From: Datnioides undecimradiatus
Lineage: Eukaryota; Chordata; Actinopteri; Lobotiformes; Datnioididae
Length of the DNA: 64,000 nt
Direction: 5' to 3'
Assembly: GCA_008933995.1 (NCBI GenBank)
Contig: WARS01000032.1
Span: 4,697,133 to 4,761,132, forward strand
Part shown: in pieces, positions 1-11,060 of the stretch
How positions within the stretch are numbered: the stretch's first letter is position 1
Layout of the letters: each line of letters starts with the position of its first letter
The notes under the pieces: generated by a model
The model's database searches: none
What the model saw: only the letters and a program-made list of their open reading frames with translations
Told to the model about the DNA's origin: nothing
Translations under genes and position numbers: made by a program

Positions 1-2943
1 TTTCAACTAGATTAGGTTGGTGGAAGTTACCAGTAAATTAGTCTTGGATTCTTTTTTTTTCCTTTTTTTTTTTTTTTTAGTCAAAATTTAAATGTAAGCA
101 GTTCAGTGAATTACTTAATCAAACAGTCTGGTTAATATTTTACCTGCACTGATTCTAGTTTTTAAAATCTTTATAGTCTTATAGTATATATAATTATAGT
201 GGTACACAGGTATGTAAAAAACAATGACTTCATTTCACTGAAGTGAATTAAATAATTAGATCCAAATAAGTAGATTATTGTTATTATGGCAATTACTTTT
301 GGCAAAGCAAATTGCCTCAACGGTTTGTTGATATAGTTGATATTTTGTCATGAAAAAGAGCTCATCATTTGTTGTATTGTGTATGGTATGCAGTTCATGG
401 GAAGCTGTGCTTATCCTCTATCACCGTAACAGTCTCACTGCAGTCTTGCTGCAGCATAAGCACTCAGGCTTCATACCAACGCTGTTGACTCACTGTTTAA
501 GAGTCTGTTTGGGTGATATTAGAGCGACAGATTCATAGGGACCAGCATGCACTGTGCAATAGACACTTGCCTGTTCATTGAGTTCATTGATTTTGGATTG
601 CAAAATTGGACAACTATGACAAATGTACATATATTATATTTAAGAACATATTTTAGATACCCACAGGTTGAATAAATCAAATGTTTTATTTTCTTGATTC
701 TGAAACAAGCAGGGGAAAAAAATCAATTCCTTGGGACAGATCTTGTTGGCTCAGGGAGCAGATCTGTCAAAATCCTTGTTATTCTCATACTACACCTGAG
801 AGTGACTCCTATTACATTGTTGTTGCATGGAAAGTGCATTATATATTCAGTCAATATTACAGGCACATTTAATGCCAAGCAGCTTAGCTGTAAGCCTGAG
901 GCCCACAGAGGTGTACATACAAATGCAACAGCATCCAAATTCAAAACTGACTAATGCTGATAATTTTCCTGACATGATATATCATTTGCTTTGTAGTTAG
1001 CTGCTCCTCATAGCTGCTAATTATGTTCACCAGTCTTTGTCGTTATTAGAAGCTGAACAAGGATTTTTAAATCCAAAGAACAATGAAAAAAAAAATCAGT
1101 TGTATAGAAAGAAGAACAAAGGCTATAAAGAGACTAATGGTTCACTTTGATCATCAACGGCAAAACAAAATTCTCATTTGCATGAAGAGATTTCACAACA
1201 CTTAACCTGCACTGTCTATCATTCTCCTTTGTTGTTTACTTTAATGACTGACATAGATCACTCTGGCCGCTATAAACTGTATGCCCTCTGCAAGGTATCT
1301 TCTCAGCTGTAAACTCATAGTTTGATGCTATTGCCTCAATCTTTGTTCATGTCCACTTTCATTTTCAATTACTCACTGCGTGAAAGCACAACAAAAACAA
1401 AAAAACCCAATTTGCCACCAGAGCACATGCATTATGCATCAGGCAAAGCTACACAGGTAAAGGGTCCCTGTGTTGCCAAATTATTGGATTGGCTGAAAAA
1501 ATTCTAAGTTGTTGCTGATCCTGATTTGATTACTTCAGACTACAGAGTGTTATGTTTTCCAGTTTCTAATTCTTGGTTTATTTCTGGATAAGCAAGCCTT
1601 TTCTATCTGTCCCTAATGATTTATTGCCTACAATCTACAGTTTCTCATCACATTTAAGCTCTCTTAATGACAAGACTATGAGTGGTGGGAAAAAAAAAAG
1701 GTTTGAAGGCCATAAATGTAATAGACAGTGTTTAGCGGAGCCAAAGCAAAGGAGCAAAAAGAGCAAGAGTGGGCATCTTTGGCTAACTGCTATAGATTAA
1801 TTGATCTAGCCATGAAGTTAATGAGCTAGATCCTTTTTAAAAGAGACAAGTGCTGAGACAGAGGAAGCTAATGGTCTCTCACAACTTGAAGTGGTAAGAA
1901 AGAGAAAGCTATTTATCTTGGAACATATACTTTATTCACCGTGCGACAGAATCGCAAGGTAATTGACGGGGCCTGTAACTGCTTATTTTATTACCTCATT
2001 CTGATCATCTTTCTTTGCAAGTCGTGATCCACAGTCAGTTCAACACAAGACACAACAACCAATTTCTGATTATAAACTCCAGATAGCTGAGGAGCCTTTT
2101 TGTGCAAGAGAGTTGACAAATAGGATTTAATTTGACAATGAATATCCTCACACCGTCACATTAATGGGTCTACGCTGGTAACGCACAAGGCTCATTGCGA
2201 TTTCAGTTTGCTATCTGGGCAAAGTTAGTTTGATCAAATCAGCACTGCAATCATGTTGCAATCAAACACTGACAATAAAATTCTTCTTGTTCAGAGAACT
2301 TCTCTTGACTGATTTCACCCCTCATCGAGTAACTCTCCATCTCTCCCTGTCTTGCCTCTCCCCCCTTTTTGTCTCTGTTAGTTGTGGGCAATGAGCCTGG
2401 CCAGTCCCCTGTTAGGTTCTGATTACAGTGTAGATTGTAGTGCAAGCACATGTTACTGCCTGCTGAGCGGCGATATGTTTCGGAGGGCAGTTTTCTCTAC
2501 TACCTTGCCAGCCAGGGATGGATTGGCACAGTGGAGTTTCCTGGAATACCAATGCCTCCTCGTCTTCTCTATCTTTTTCCCCTGCTCCTCTCTGACCACT
2601 CCTCTATCTGGAAGATATGCTCAGTGCCTTGGCACATAGCTGCGTCTTCCTGGAAATAAAATTGACCTGAGCCAATGTGCCATGCACGATACGGAGCAGC
2701 CAACTGCCAACGCAATGCTCGGTTATGACGAGTCTGTGTGGAGCTAAGAGATTATATAGCTCTCTTGATCTGTATCTTGTTCGTATAATAAGCACACACA
2801 CATACAGACATACACACATACATGCGCATGCAGACACACAACTCATGCATGCGCTTTCAGTAAGCCAGATTTCCCAGTCGGCTGGTCTGTCATTGGCCGG
2901 CTGTTCAAAGGGAAAGTGTGGGCCAAAAAATACTGGCTGTGAG

Positions 2944-2957
2944 GTTACCATGGTAAC
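2944..2957. promoter_or_regulatory. Perfect X-box palindrome (RFX-type site)
   Basis: The 14-mer GTTACCATGGTAAC is a perfect palindrome. It fits the RFX-factor X-box consensus (two GTTRCC half-sites in inverted orientation with a 2 nt spacer here). RFX proteins bind such sites in ciliary and neural gene enhancers. The site lies deep in an ephb1 intron, within a GC-richer stretch (about 2875-2990) than its surroundings. The motif is directly visible; that it is bound or functional is inference. Confidence 0.5.
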
Positions 2958-5900
2958 AGCCTGCCCAGGGGCGTGGGCTGTCTGCTAAATTGTGCGCTGG
3001 TTTGTTAAGGCTCTCACACACACACTTGCATGCACACACACCTTAATTTTAACAGAATGTCTCTTCCTACATTCATTGTCTAGCAGACACCTGCGCCGTT
3101 CATTAGCATTAGCAGTCAGACTGTTGGATTTCACGTCCTTATTTGAAGCAAACAGATTATATTGGAGATACCACACACAGGCCTATTTATTTTCTTTCAC
3201 TGGACACTCTCTCATCTTTTAGATATTTTACTGCTGCACTGCCCTCTATTGAATCCAGTCAGACATGATTTTCACTCTACAAACATCCTCACATGAGGGA
3301 GTGCGGTGCTGTGCTGCTATTATTTATTGAACATAAGAACATTAATGGGTGCCAAGGATTGATCAGAAAAAAGGATTTCTTTTTCCTGCAATGCAGATTT
3401 GACTATTTCTTCCTCTTTTTCACCTCTTTATGTGCTCTATAATGTCTCTCTATTCTGACGTGAGACTGCACAGCAGTGCAGCACTGTGTGGAGTTTCAAA
3501 GGTAGCCTAATTGGAGGATATCTGAGCTTTCTCAAGGGGGTTTAAGTATTGTTCACTGGGGTTTCTGCAGTGTCAGACATTGCTGTATTAGCTAGGTGAG
3601 AGGACAGGTATGTCAAGATGAGTGGTGTTTGGTGAAGAGGCAGCTAGACTAAGGCAGCAGAAAGTTTAGAAGAGTTGTATGTCTGTGAATTTATGTGTGT
3701 AGGGGTGAGTTTGTGTGTTTGTGGGCGGGTGTGGGTGTAGGTGCGTGTTTTAGCTCAGAAGAGAGGCTCTGACAGGGCCAGAATGGACAGATGATTAATG
3801 ATCAGGGGGAGTGTTCAGTGGGAGGAACTCTTCAGCACCGCAGCTCTTAACAAAAGCCGACGAGGTACGCTCCAAGCACTGCACTCTTTCAACCATCCCT
3901 TTATTCCTGAGAAAAGCTCTCTGGCCCTCTTCTATTCCTCTTCACATTCTCTCGCTTTCAGTGAGATTAGAAGGTGATGACAGGGAGTAGTGGAGACTTA
4001 CACTGACCAGACTTGCCAAGTGATGTCACCACTGTGGACTGTGGATGCCTTCAAGTAAAAAAGAAATGACCACACTTGAGTAGTTACATACACTCTAGGT
4101 CCAGATCTTGTGCTGAAATGGGTTTCATGAGTCCCTGTTGACATGTGTTGGCAGTTTATGAGAAATATGCAAAATTGTTCTCAAATCAGTTTCTGTGAAT
4201 GAATAAATCATAACCCTAAAAGGCAGTTTACCCCGACTTTTAATATCCTGCGGGCATTTCCTGATGATTCTGACAAGCCTTTGTTTCGAGCCATGCCTCT
4301 GTCTCAAATAATTGTATTGTGTTTTTCAATGACCTTGTGGAGAAATGGAACACCTGGGTTGGAAAAGCAGCTCATTACGTGGATTGTGGCTGGAAAATGA
4401 ACAATGACAGACGAGTAAGACTGAATACCAATTGGCTGCAGCACTGATTGCCTTTTTGTTTTAAGATGTTGGCTGTCCTGCCACGTTTTGTGTCCCCTCT
4501 GTCAAACAAACATGTTTATTTCACCGCTCAACTGATATTCTCTGATTTATCACACAGGCAAATCTTTACAGGCCAGCACTTGGTGTGCACGCAGCTTCCT
4601 GTGGTTTGAGTGTGAGAGAGCTGTCTTTCTGAATGACTGAGCTACAAAATAGTGAAATAGGGGTCAACTGGGGTCTTGACCCGATCATAAGCCTGTCTGT
4701 ATGAGTGTTTGTGAGTGTGGGGGTGTATGCATGACTCTAAAGCCTGTTAAGACTGTGATCCATCCCACGTGATGGATGAGGGCCAGGGTTATGTTGTATT
4801 GGGAGGCCAAGAGTTGTACTCATGGGTCATTGAAGCTAACTCAGAACTTGTGCCCTTCTGTGGGTCATGCACCGTCTCTGCACAGTGTTTTAAAACCTCA
4901 AACAAGTGAATTTAGCATTTCAAAGCTGAAGCTAATACAAAAGTGTATATTTGAAGTGTTTAATTCCAAAAGCTGTGCATATTTTAGGGAAATGTTTTTA
5001 GTTGATTTCATCAAAGAGTTATTTTATGGAGAAAATCTCTTAACACAAGTCATAACTTAAATGCACTTAACTTTGGTGCAAACAGTCAAGATCTCATATT
5101 ACAGAAATAAATGCTTTTCTTTAGATCTCAGATATCTCTTTAGATATCACATACGGCTCAGTACCTTTCCGCATCAAATGCTGTATACATTTGACTGAAT
5201 TTCCCACTATTTGCTGCTAAGCCAGTTCTGGTGGTTTAAAACCTCATGCACACTTTAGAGTGATGCTAAAGGAAATGCCAGGGGAGAACTTAGTGCACTG
5301 TAACTCTGATTGGGTTTGAGTAGGAAAGCCATTTCCAAACCCATCTCTGTCATAATCCTTTGCACTGGCTTCCTGTGCATTTCCATTTTATCTCACACAC
5401 ACCTGGTGATGCTTGCACGACAAGCTAATATAATTCTTACTCCACTGCCTCCATAAATTCCATGTCTTCAATTACCTTGGATTCTGATGGGCTATATACG
5501 TTCTGCAACTATACGTGCACCGTATGTGACACATTTGCCAGTGCGCTTGCATGTATGATGTATTGCCTGCAATGTGCACTGTATTATAAGCTCAGCACAT
5601 TGCTTAGTTTAACCTCTCCGCACTCACTCCCGACTCTGCACATCAGCTGTTATTAAAGCCTCCTCACAGAGATTAGCTCATATTGCTAATCTTGTCATGT
5701 AGCACTTGTCCTGGCCAATCAATACATCATTGTTGTTTTGAAAAGAAGAACAAAGTTTTCTCCAAATTAACCTGGGGTTTGGGATACATCTGGTATATAA
5801 AGCTGGAGTCCATATGCTTGTTTATCATATTCAGATTGTCATCATTATTAGCAATCTAAAGAAAAAGAGTACCTGCTGAGAAGATGACTGACAGTGAAGA

Positions 5901-7309
5901 GATCATCATCTCATCTCTCTCGGTCAGGCTTGCTGTGACATGAGGTCATCACTGTTAGACTGTGATGAGTAGTGAGCAGTGATCCACAGCTGCCATACCT
6001 CCGTCAACTCACCGCAGAGTGAGCTAGAGACCAGAGGAGTGAAGGAGAGAAAGAAAGACAGCCAACCCTAACAAGGATTCAAACCTGTCAATCAAGGCAA
6101 GAAAGCAACAAGGGGAGAAAAGGTGGGAGAAGAGAGAGCAATTCATTACCGGTGGGACAGACAAAAAAGATGTGAGGGCAAAGAAGAAGTGAGAAGGAGA
6201 GAACAATGCAGAGAGAATCCTGTAGAGACCACTTGAAAGGGAGGAATGAGGTTTTTTTTGCATGCAGTCAGTTCAGTTGTGGGTTATTCTCCCACTGGGG
6301 AGACTAATTGCTTGTTGATCTAATGTTCTATCCCCTCCTGTCCCCTGAAAACCAACACATTTGATGAGTGATGGGTCTATGTGCTTTTTTCTGTGCAGGA
6401 CAGGAACTCCTGGCCTCCTCCAATCTAAATACCCACAAATCAGGAGAAAAGACTTTGGGCTCAGCTCCAAATTCATGAAGCATAACGCTATGCAGCCCAC
6501 CGCTGCTCGCCCATAGAACGAGACCGCTGAGGGTTTGCTAACATTGTTCACTTCACTCTCTCATTCTCTCTCCCTGTCTTTGCCCATATCTGTTTCTTCC
6601 TCCCTCTTGCTCAGTAAGTTAGATGAGTGAGCAGCTAATTAATGACTTTAACGCTAGGATTCATGCACATATTAAGCGTCAATTAGAGAAAGATGCTCAG
6701 CTCCAAGGTGGGAGTTATAATCCAGGCGGACATTCATCCGGTGCTGGGTGTGAAGTGTTGCTGCCTGTTTGTTTTTGCTCGTCTATCACTTACATGCCCT
6801 CCTGCCACGCTGATCGCAACATCTTCAGTTGTCCAAGGAGAGGCATTAAATTATCTCAGGTTGTGCTAGAACATATGCTAGTCAAGTGGCGGAAAATGCG
6901 GGTGCGTCATTTCATTTAATGGGGTCAGCAGCGGTTACATGTGTCGCTGTGTAAATCAGTTCAGGAAATGCATTCTGGTGGCAAATGTAGAACTGATGTT
7001 AGTATGGGAGTGTTTCTGAGGGTGTGTGTTTTTATTTGAGAGAGTGTGTACATGAGAGTGTCTGTATATGCATTGTTCGGCTCGCAAGTTTGCCTTAAGG
7101 CACTTTTATCTCAGACGGCTGATTCAGCACAGCCTCCCCTGCTTTTCCTTCACTTTTCCCCATTTATGAGTGTCCGTGCTAGCTACTGTCTGTCTGTAAA
7201 CACACAACCCGGGGGCACAACCCAGTGCACATATTCTGCTCACACCCCATTAAACACACACTGAACAACTTATTGTGATCCCTTTTCATAAGAGTCAGGG
7301 CAATAGATT

Positions 7310-7363
7310 TGTGTGTGTGTGTGTGTGATTGCCTGTGTGTGTGTATGTGTGTGTGTATGTGTG
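7310..7363. repeat. Compound GT microsatellite
   Basis: An uninterrupted GT run at 7310-7327 is followed by broken GT/GTAT repeats to about 7363. It is ordinary intronic simple sequence, and the complementary CACA-rich open frame seen here is an artefact of the repeat. Confidence 0.9.
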
Positions 7364-7909
7364 ATGGCCACGTGCATGCATGCGGTCCTTTGCTCACCCT
7401 GATGTATGAATTTTTATACAGCAAAGATGATGACACATAAGTTCTCTCCCCCTCTCCTGCTGAAAATGAATTTTTGATCCGTGTTTTATCGTCTTGTAAT
7501 CGCTGATATCTTTGGAAGTTATTGCTTTATAAAATGGCTGTGCAGCTGGTTTGTGCTTCCCCATATGGCCAGGGAGGGTTTTTTAAGAGCCACAATGTTC
7601 TTGTATTGGAAGGAGGTTGATCTTCTCGCACAAGAAATCTGTGTATTACAAGTCACGAGAGGTCACAAACATCCACTCCCGCACTCTAAAGGCTTGAAGT
7701 TCCCTATAGAAGTAGTACTCATATACAAAACCCAGCAGAAACTCTTTATATACCTCCATACATGCATGTTTAGTTTCAGGAAGGTCCCGAGCATCCACAG
7801 CATAGCAATGTGTTTTGCTCACGGGGAAACCCTTGTGCATTACCGCTGTGATCTGTCTTACAGCTCCTATGGTTGTTTTATAAGCTGTTTGTGGTTGTTG
7901 TGGTCTGGT

Positions 7910-8094
7910 TGTGTGTGTGTGTGTGTGTTTGTGTGAAGGTCTGGCTGTGTGTCGACAGTGTTGTGTGACCAGACATGAGGTCAGTCAGTTAGCCTCTGGT
8001 GTGTCTGTCAGCCCCACCAAAGGGGATGGTAGCGCAGCCTCTGTTGGGGGCAGCAGCTTAAGTTGTGGCGTGGGTGTGTGTGTGTGTGTGCACA
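7910..8094. repeat. Two short GT microsatellites
   Basis: GT runs at about 7910-7935 and 8073-8094 are separated by about 135 bp of unique sequence. The second ends in GTGTGCACAC, so it has a small dyad at its 3' end. They are simple intronic repeats with no coding role. Confidence 0.85.
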
Positions 8095-9519
8095 CGATGC
8101 CTCCTCTTTCTCCTTCACCTGCTTTCTTTCTTTCGTCTTCATCTCTCTATCTTTTTATTAACAGCCCATCAGAGAGGGAGTCTGAACGGTATGAATGGAA
8201 GAGTCATAAAAACAGGAACCTGCCCTTTTTACAGCGAAATAAAGCAGACTCTGGCTTCCAAACCCTGCCTCTCAGTGCACTTTTTAATGAAGCATAAAAT
8301 TTTTTAATTAAATCCTAAAAGCCTGTTGACACAAAGGTCTAAAGGTTTTTTCTCGCATTGCTACTGTGCTGCGTTCTTCACTGTTTGACCCAGCACTGAA
8401 GGGGAATAGGACCAACTCCTTGGTCATTATTGCTTTAAATAACTCTCCATTTACCAAGCTCTTCATAAATATTGGAACAGAGGGCTCTTAGTCAGATACA
8501 CCCATTATGTGGTAAGCAAATTCAATACAGATTTAACCGATTTCTTCTGCTTTGAAACACTTAACCAGTGGCTCATCATTGGTGTGTCCGAAAAGCCTTT
8601 CATTGCCTGCAGACCTTATATGGAACCTTTTGCTCTTGATATACATCTCAGCTGCACATGCTTTGTTTTACCTTTTAACATCCTGCCCAAATGCTGCTGT
8701 CATAGTTTCTGTGAGAAAAGGGAATATAACCAGATCACATTTTTCAGCCATAGTCAAGCATTTACAACCTTTTACTCAGACAAATAGATGCAGCTGGAGT
8801 AACTGTAAGATGCTTGTACCATTAAATTTATAACCCTCCCCCCTCTGGAGTGTAGCAGCACCTCAGCTTCCTCCCCCATCAGTAAGCCTGCTAAAATATT
8901 AGACATTTATCATGGTTATTATAGTCCGTAAATCCTTCCACACAGTGCAGAAACTCCTCAGCTTTGTATTCTTTTGGGATATGAGGGTAAATGGATTAGG
9001 TTATTGCCTGGGCTTAGGCACCGTGATATCTGCCACAATAATCTTTGTCCTCCACCACGGCCTTTAGAATTTAGGGCCAAAGCACATCAAGCCAACCTCC
9101 ATAAGCTAACAATGACGTTGAGTCACAATGCTGCCTGTCTGATGTTAAGATTTTACAATTTGCTCTTGAACATACTGTAAATACAACAGCTGATTGTCAG
9201 CTAACTAGTGACAGGCATGCCTGTTCTGTGCCTTTGAGAGATGAAATATAGTCAGCAGCTTGTGTTCCTCATCTGAAAGAATAAAATGGAAGATACACCA
9301 TTTTCATAACACTATCAATCTGATTAAACAGTTATGTTAAATGATCAGAACACAAATTGCAACTGCGTCTCATAAAATTTTGGTAGTAGCACTGTAAACA
9401 TTTTCTTTGCTTTTTGTTTCTCTACTTTAACCCGATGATAAGGGCAAAAGGAACCACTGAGGTGAAAAATAAGACAGAGCCAGGTGAGATTCAGTTTGAA
9501 TTCAAATGCACCATTGTGC

Positions 9520-10290
9520 ACCATTCCACACAAACAGAGTTCGAAGTGCTTTACATAAAAACAAAATATGGCAAAAATAGCAAAAAAGTGCTTAGAAGCA
9601 GAAACATCCAGGCACACAAACACGTACAAACACGCATAGATACTGTAGAAATGAGGTGGGCTCAGTTATGAAAATGCTCAACAGAGAAGAAAGGTCTTTA
9701 GTTTGGTTTAAAGAAAACACACAGTTTAGTAGCACGTCTAAGATCAGCAGCCTTTTCCATACTGTAGCTGCATAAATGCTGAATGCCATCTCACCAGACT
9801 TTGAAATACCCTCGGCACATGGAAGAGATTTCCACCCTGTGACCAGAGAAATCTGCTGGGATTCTAAACTGAAAGCGTGTCTGAAGTGTACTGTCGAGCC
9901 AGACCAGCAAGTGCTTTGTAAACCAAGAAGAACACTTTGAATATTATTCTTAGAACCAAAAGTAGACTGTGAAGATTTCAGAGCAGTGTGTATATGTGCT
10001 CTGATTTATTTTTTTATTTTTTTATTTTTTTGGTTTGCTTTTGTCCTGGTCACAGGGCTGAGTTCTGAATAAGCTGTAATCTATGGATTTTTTTTGTTTT
10101 GAAGGCCCATAAACAGAGAATTGCAATAGCCAAACCTGCTCATGACGCATGCATTTGTTTCACTGACTCAGACTGCGAAAGAAACCCTCTGATTTTGGAA
10201 ATGTTGCTGAGTTGAAAACAGGCAACCTTGCCATTGGTATGATCATTAAACCTTTTTTGAATCTGTTTGTCATTGCTTTAATGTCAGACA
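9520..10290. mobile_element. Degenerate interspersed repeat, teleost type
   Basis: The stretch recalls a family scattered widely in acanthomorph genomes. Its succession of phrases runs: a segment about features seen near 9770-9850, then GTGCTTTGTAAACCA (9911), a middle section on the order of TGAATAAGCTGTAATC (10066), and GCAATAGCCAAACCTGCT (10123). I know the same order of phrases from that repeat, but this copy is strongly diverged and carries T-rich insertions (10008-10030). No open frame survives. I cannot name the family or prove its ends; a RepeatMasker run would decide. Confidence 0.5.
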
Positions 10291-10494
10291 GTTCTCCTTC
10301 ACTGTCTGCCTCAGTCTTTCATTTAATGTGTCGAAAGGGCAGAATGTCTGCTGATAAGGGCCAGCAAATGCCAGTGGCAACCACCGCAATGCAAAAACTT
10401 TCAATAATTTGCCACAGACGCTTAACAGTTGTCTAAGTCTTAACTGGATGCACAAGGGCAGACTGTGTGGGGATTTTTCACGACTGCAGACCCT

Positions 10495-10760
10495 GTATTG
10501 AAGGAATATTTCAACATTTATTAAAATATTTGCATTCTTGGCAAGAGTAAGATGATAAAATCAGCAGCACTCTCATGTCTTATTAAATATTTGGACACAG
10601 CCAGCAGCTGGTTAGCTTAGCATAGCATAAAGGCTGGAAACAGGGGAAACAGCTAGCCAACGTCTGTCCAAACTTAACAAAAGCCACCGCTGCAGTTCCT
10701 CAAAACACCCGTAAACAAGTTTGTTATTGTGGTTATGTGTGGGTCTATTTGTTGTCGTTT
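10495..10760. mobile_element. Degenerate non-autonomous repeat, teleost type
   Basis: The central phrases CACTCTCATGTCTTATTAAA, GGTTAGCTTAGCAT, AAAGGCTGGAAACAGGGG and AAACAGCTAGCC occur in the order typical of a very abundant teleost non-autonomous repeat, probably a DNA-transposon derivative (class from memory). It ends about 145 bp before exon 4, so it forms part of the acceptor-proximal intron. It has no coding capacity, and its boundaries are approximate because terminal repeats are not recognisable. Confidence 0.75.
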
Positions 10761-10904
10761 TCAACATGGACTCTTTTCTGTCTCTTTACATATCTGTCCA
10801 CACTTCTAGCTGACATATTAGACCCAGATGCCTCATTCATACATGGTACCTTGCTGATTTTTTTTTTTTACTCCTAAACTGTCTGACATTGTTTTTCTAC
10901 ACAG

Positions 10905-11060
10905 CATGCCCGCCGGGTACCTTCAAGTCTACACAGGGTCCAGGTCTGTGTCTACAGTGCCCCCCTAACAGCCGGTCCACAGCTGAGGCCGCTACCATCT
11001 GTGTGTGCCGCAACGGTTACTACCGAGGTGATGCTGATCAGCCAGACGAACCCTGCACCA
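10905..11060 (+). CDS. ephb1: ephb1 exon 4: cysteine-rich / EGF-like segment
   Basis: This 156 nt exon (phase 1 to 1) encodes a segment starting ACPPGTFK and ending DEPCTS, roughly residues 270-322 of the family. It has six cysteines in the tumour-necrosis-factor-receptor/EGF-like spacing of the Eph ectodomain, between the ephrin-binding domain and the first fibronectin III domain. In Eph receptors this stalk contributes to receptor-receptor clustering at the cell surface. The acceptor is ACAG at 10901-10904 and the donor is GTGAGT at 11061. The first codon (Ala) takes one base from the missing upstream exon, and the final Ser codon is completed by exon 5. The frame reads on past the donor for about 57 codons before a stop, which is intron sequence. 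Divergence from the mammalian protein is highest here, as expected for this segment. Confidence 0.93.

Larger units (their letters stand above)
1..10904 (+). other. ephb1: Intron upstream of exon 4 (3' part)
   Basis: This non-coding stretch ends in a pyrimidine-rich tract and an ACAG acceptor at 10901-10904. The preceding exon, which should end in phase 1, is outside the window. It contains a T-rich tract near 52-78, a perfect X-box palindrome at 2944-2957, GT microsatellites near 7310-7363, 7910-7935 and 8073-8094, and two probable interspersed repeats at 9520-10290 and 10495-10760. Short open frames on both strands have no recognisable domain and look like chance. Apart from these I see nothing that needs a gene. 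Confidence 0.85.

Noticed and set aside
3834-3854. TTCAGCACC word resembling half of a REST/NRSF silencer site
   Set aside because: The second half of the 21 bp consensus is absent. A similar half-site occurs at 41738, so this is background.
6273-6551. 92-codon minus-strand frame with a GDRTLDQQAIS-like stretch
   Set aside because: It resembles peptides often translated from fish repeats, but no element could be identified and no coding context exists.
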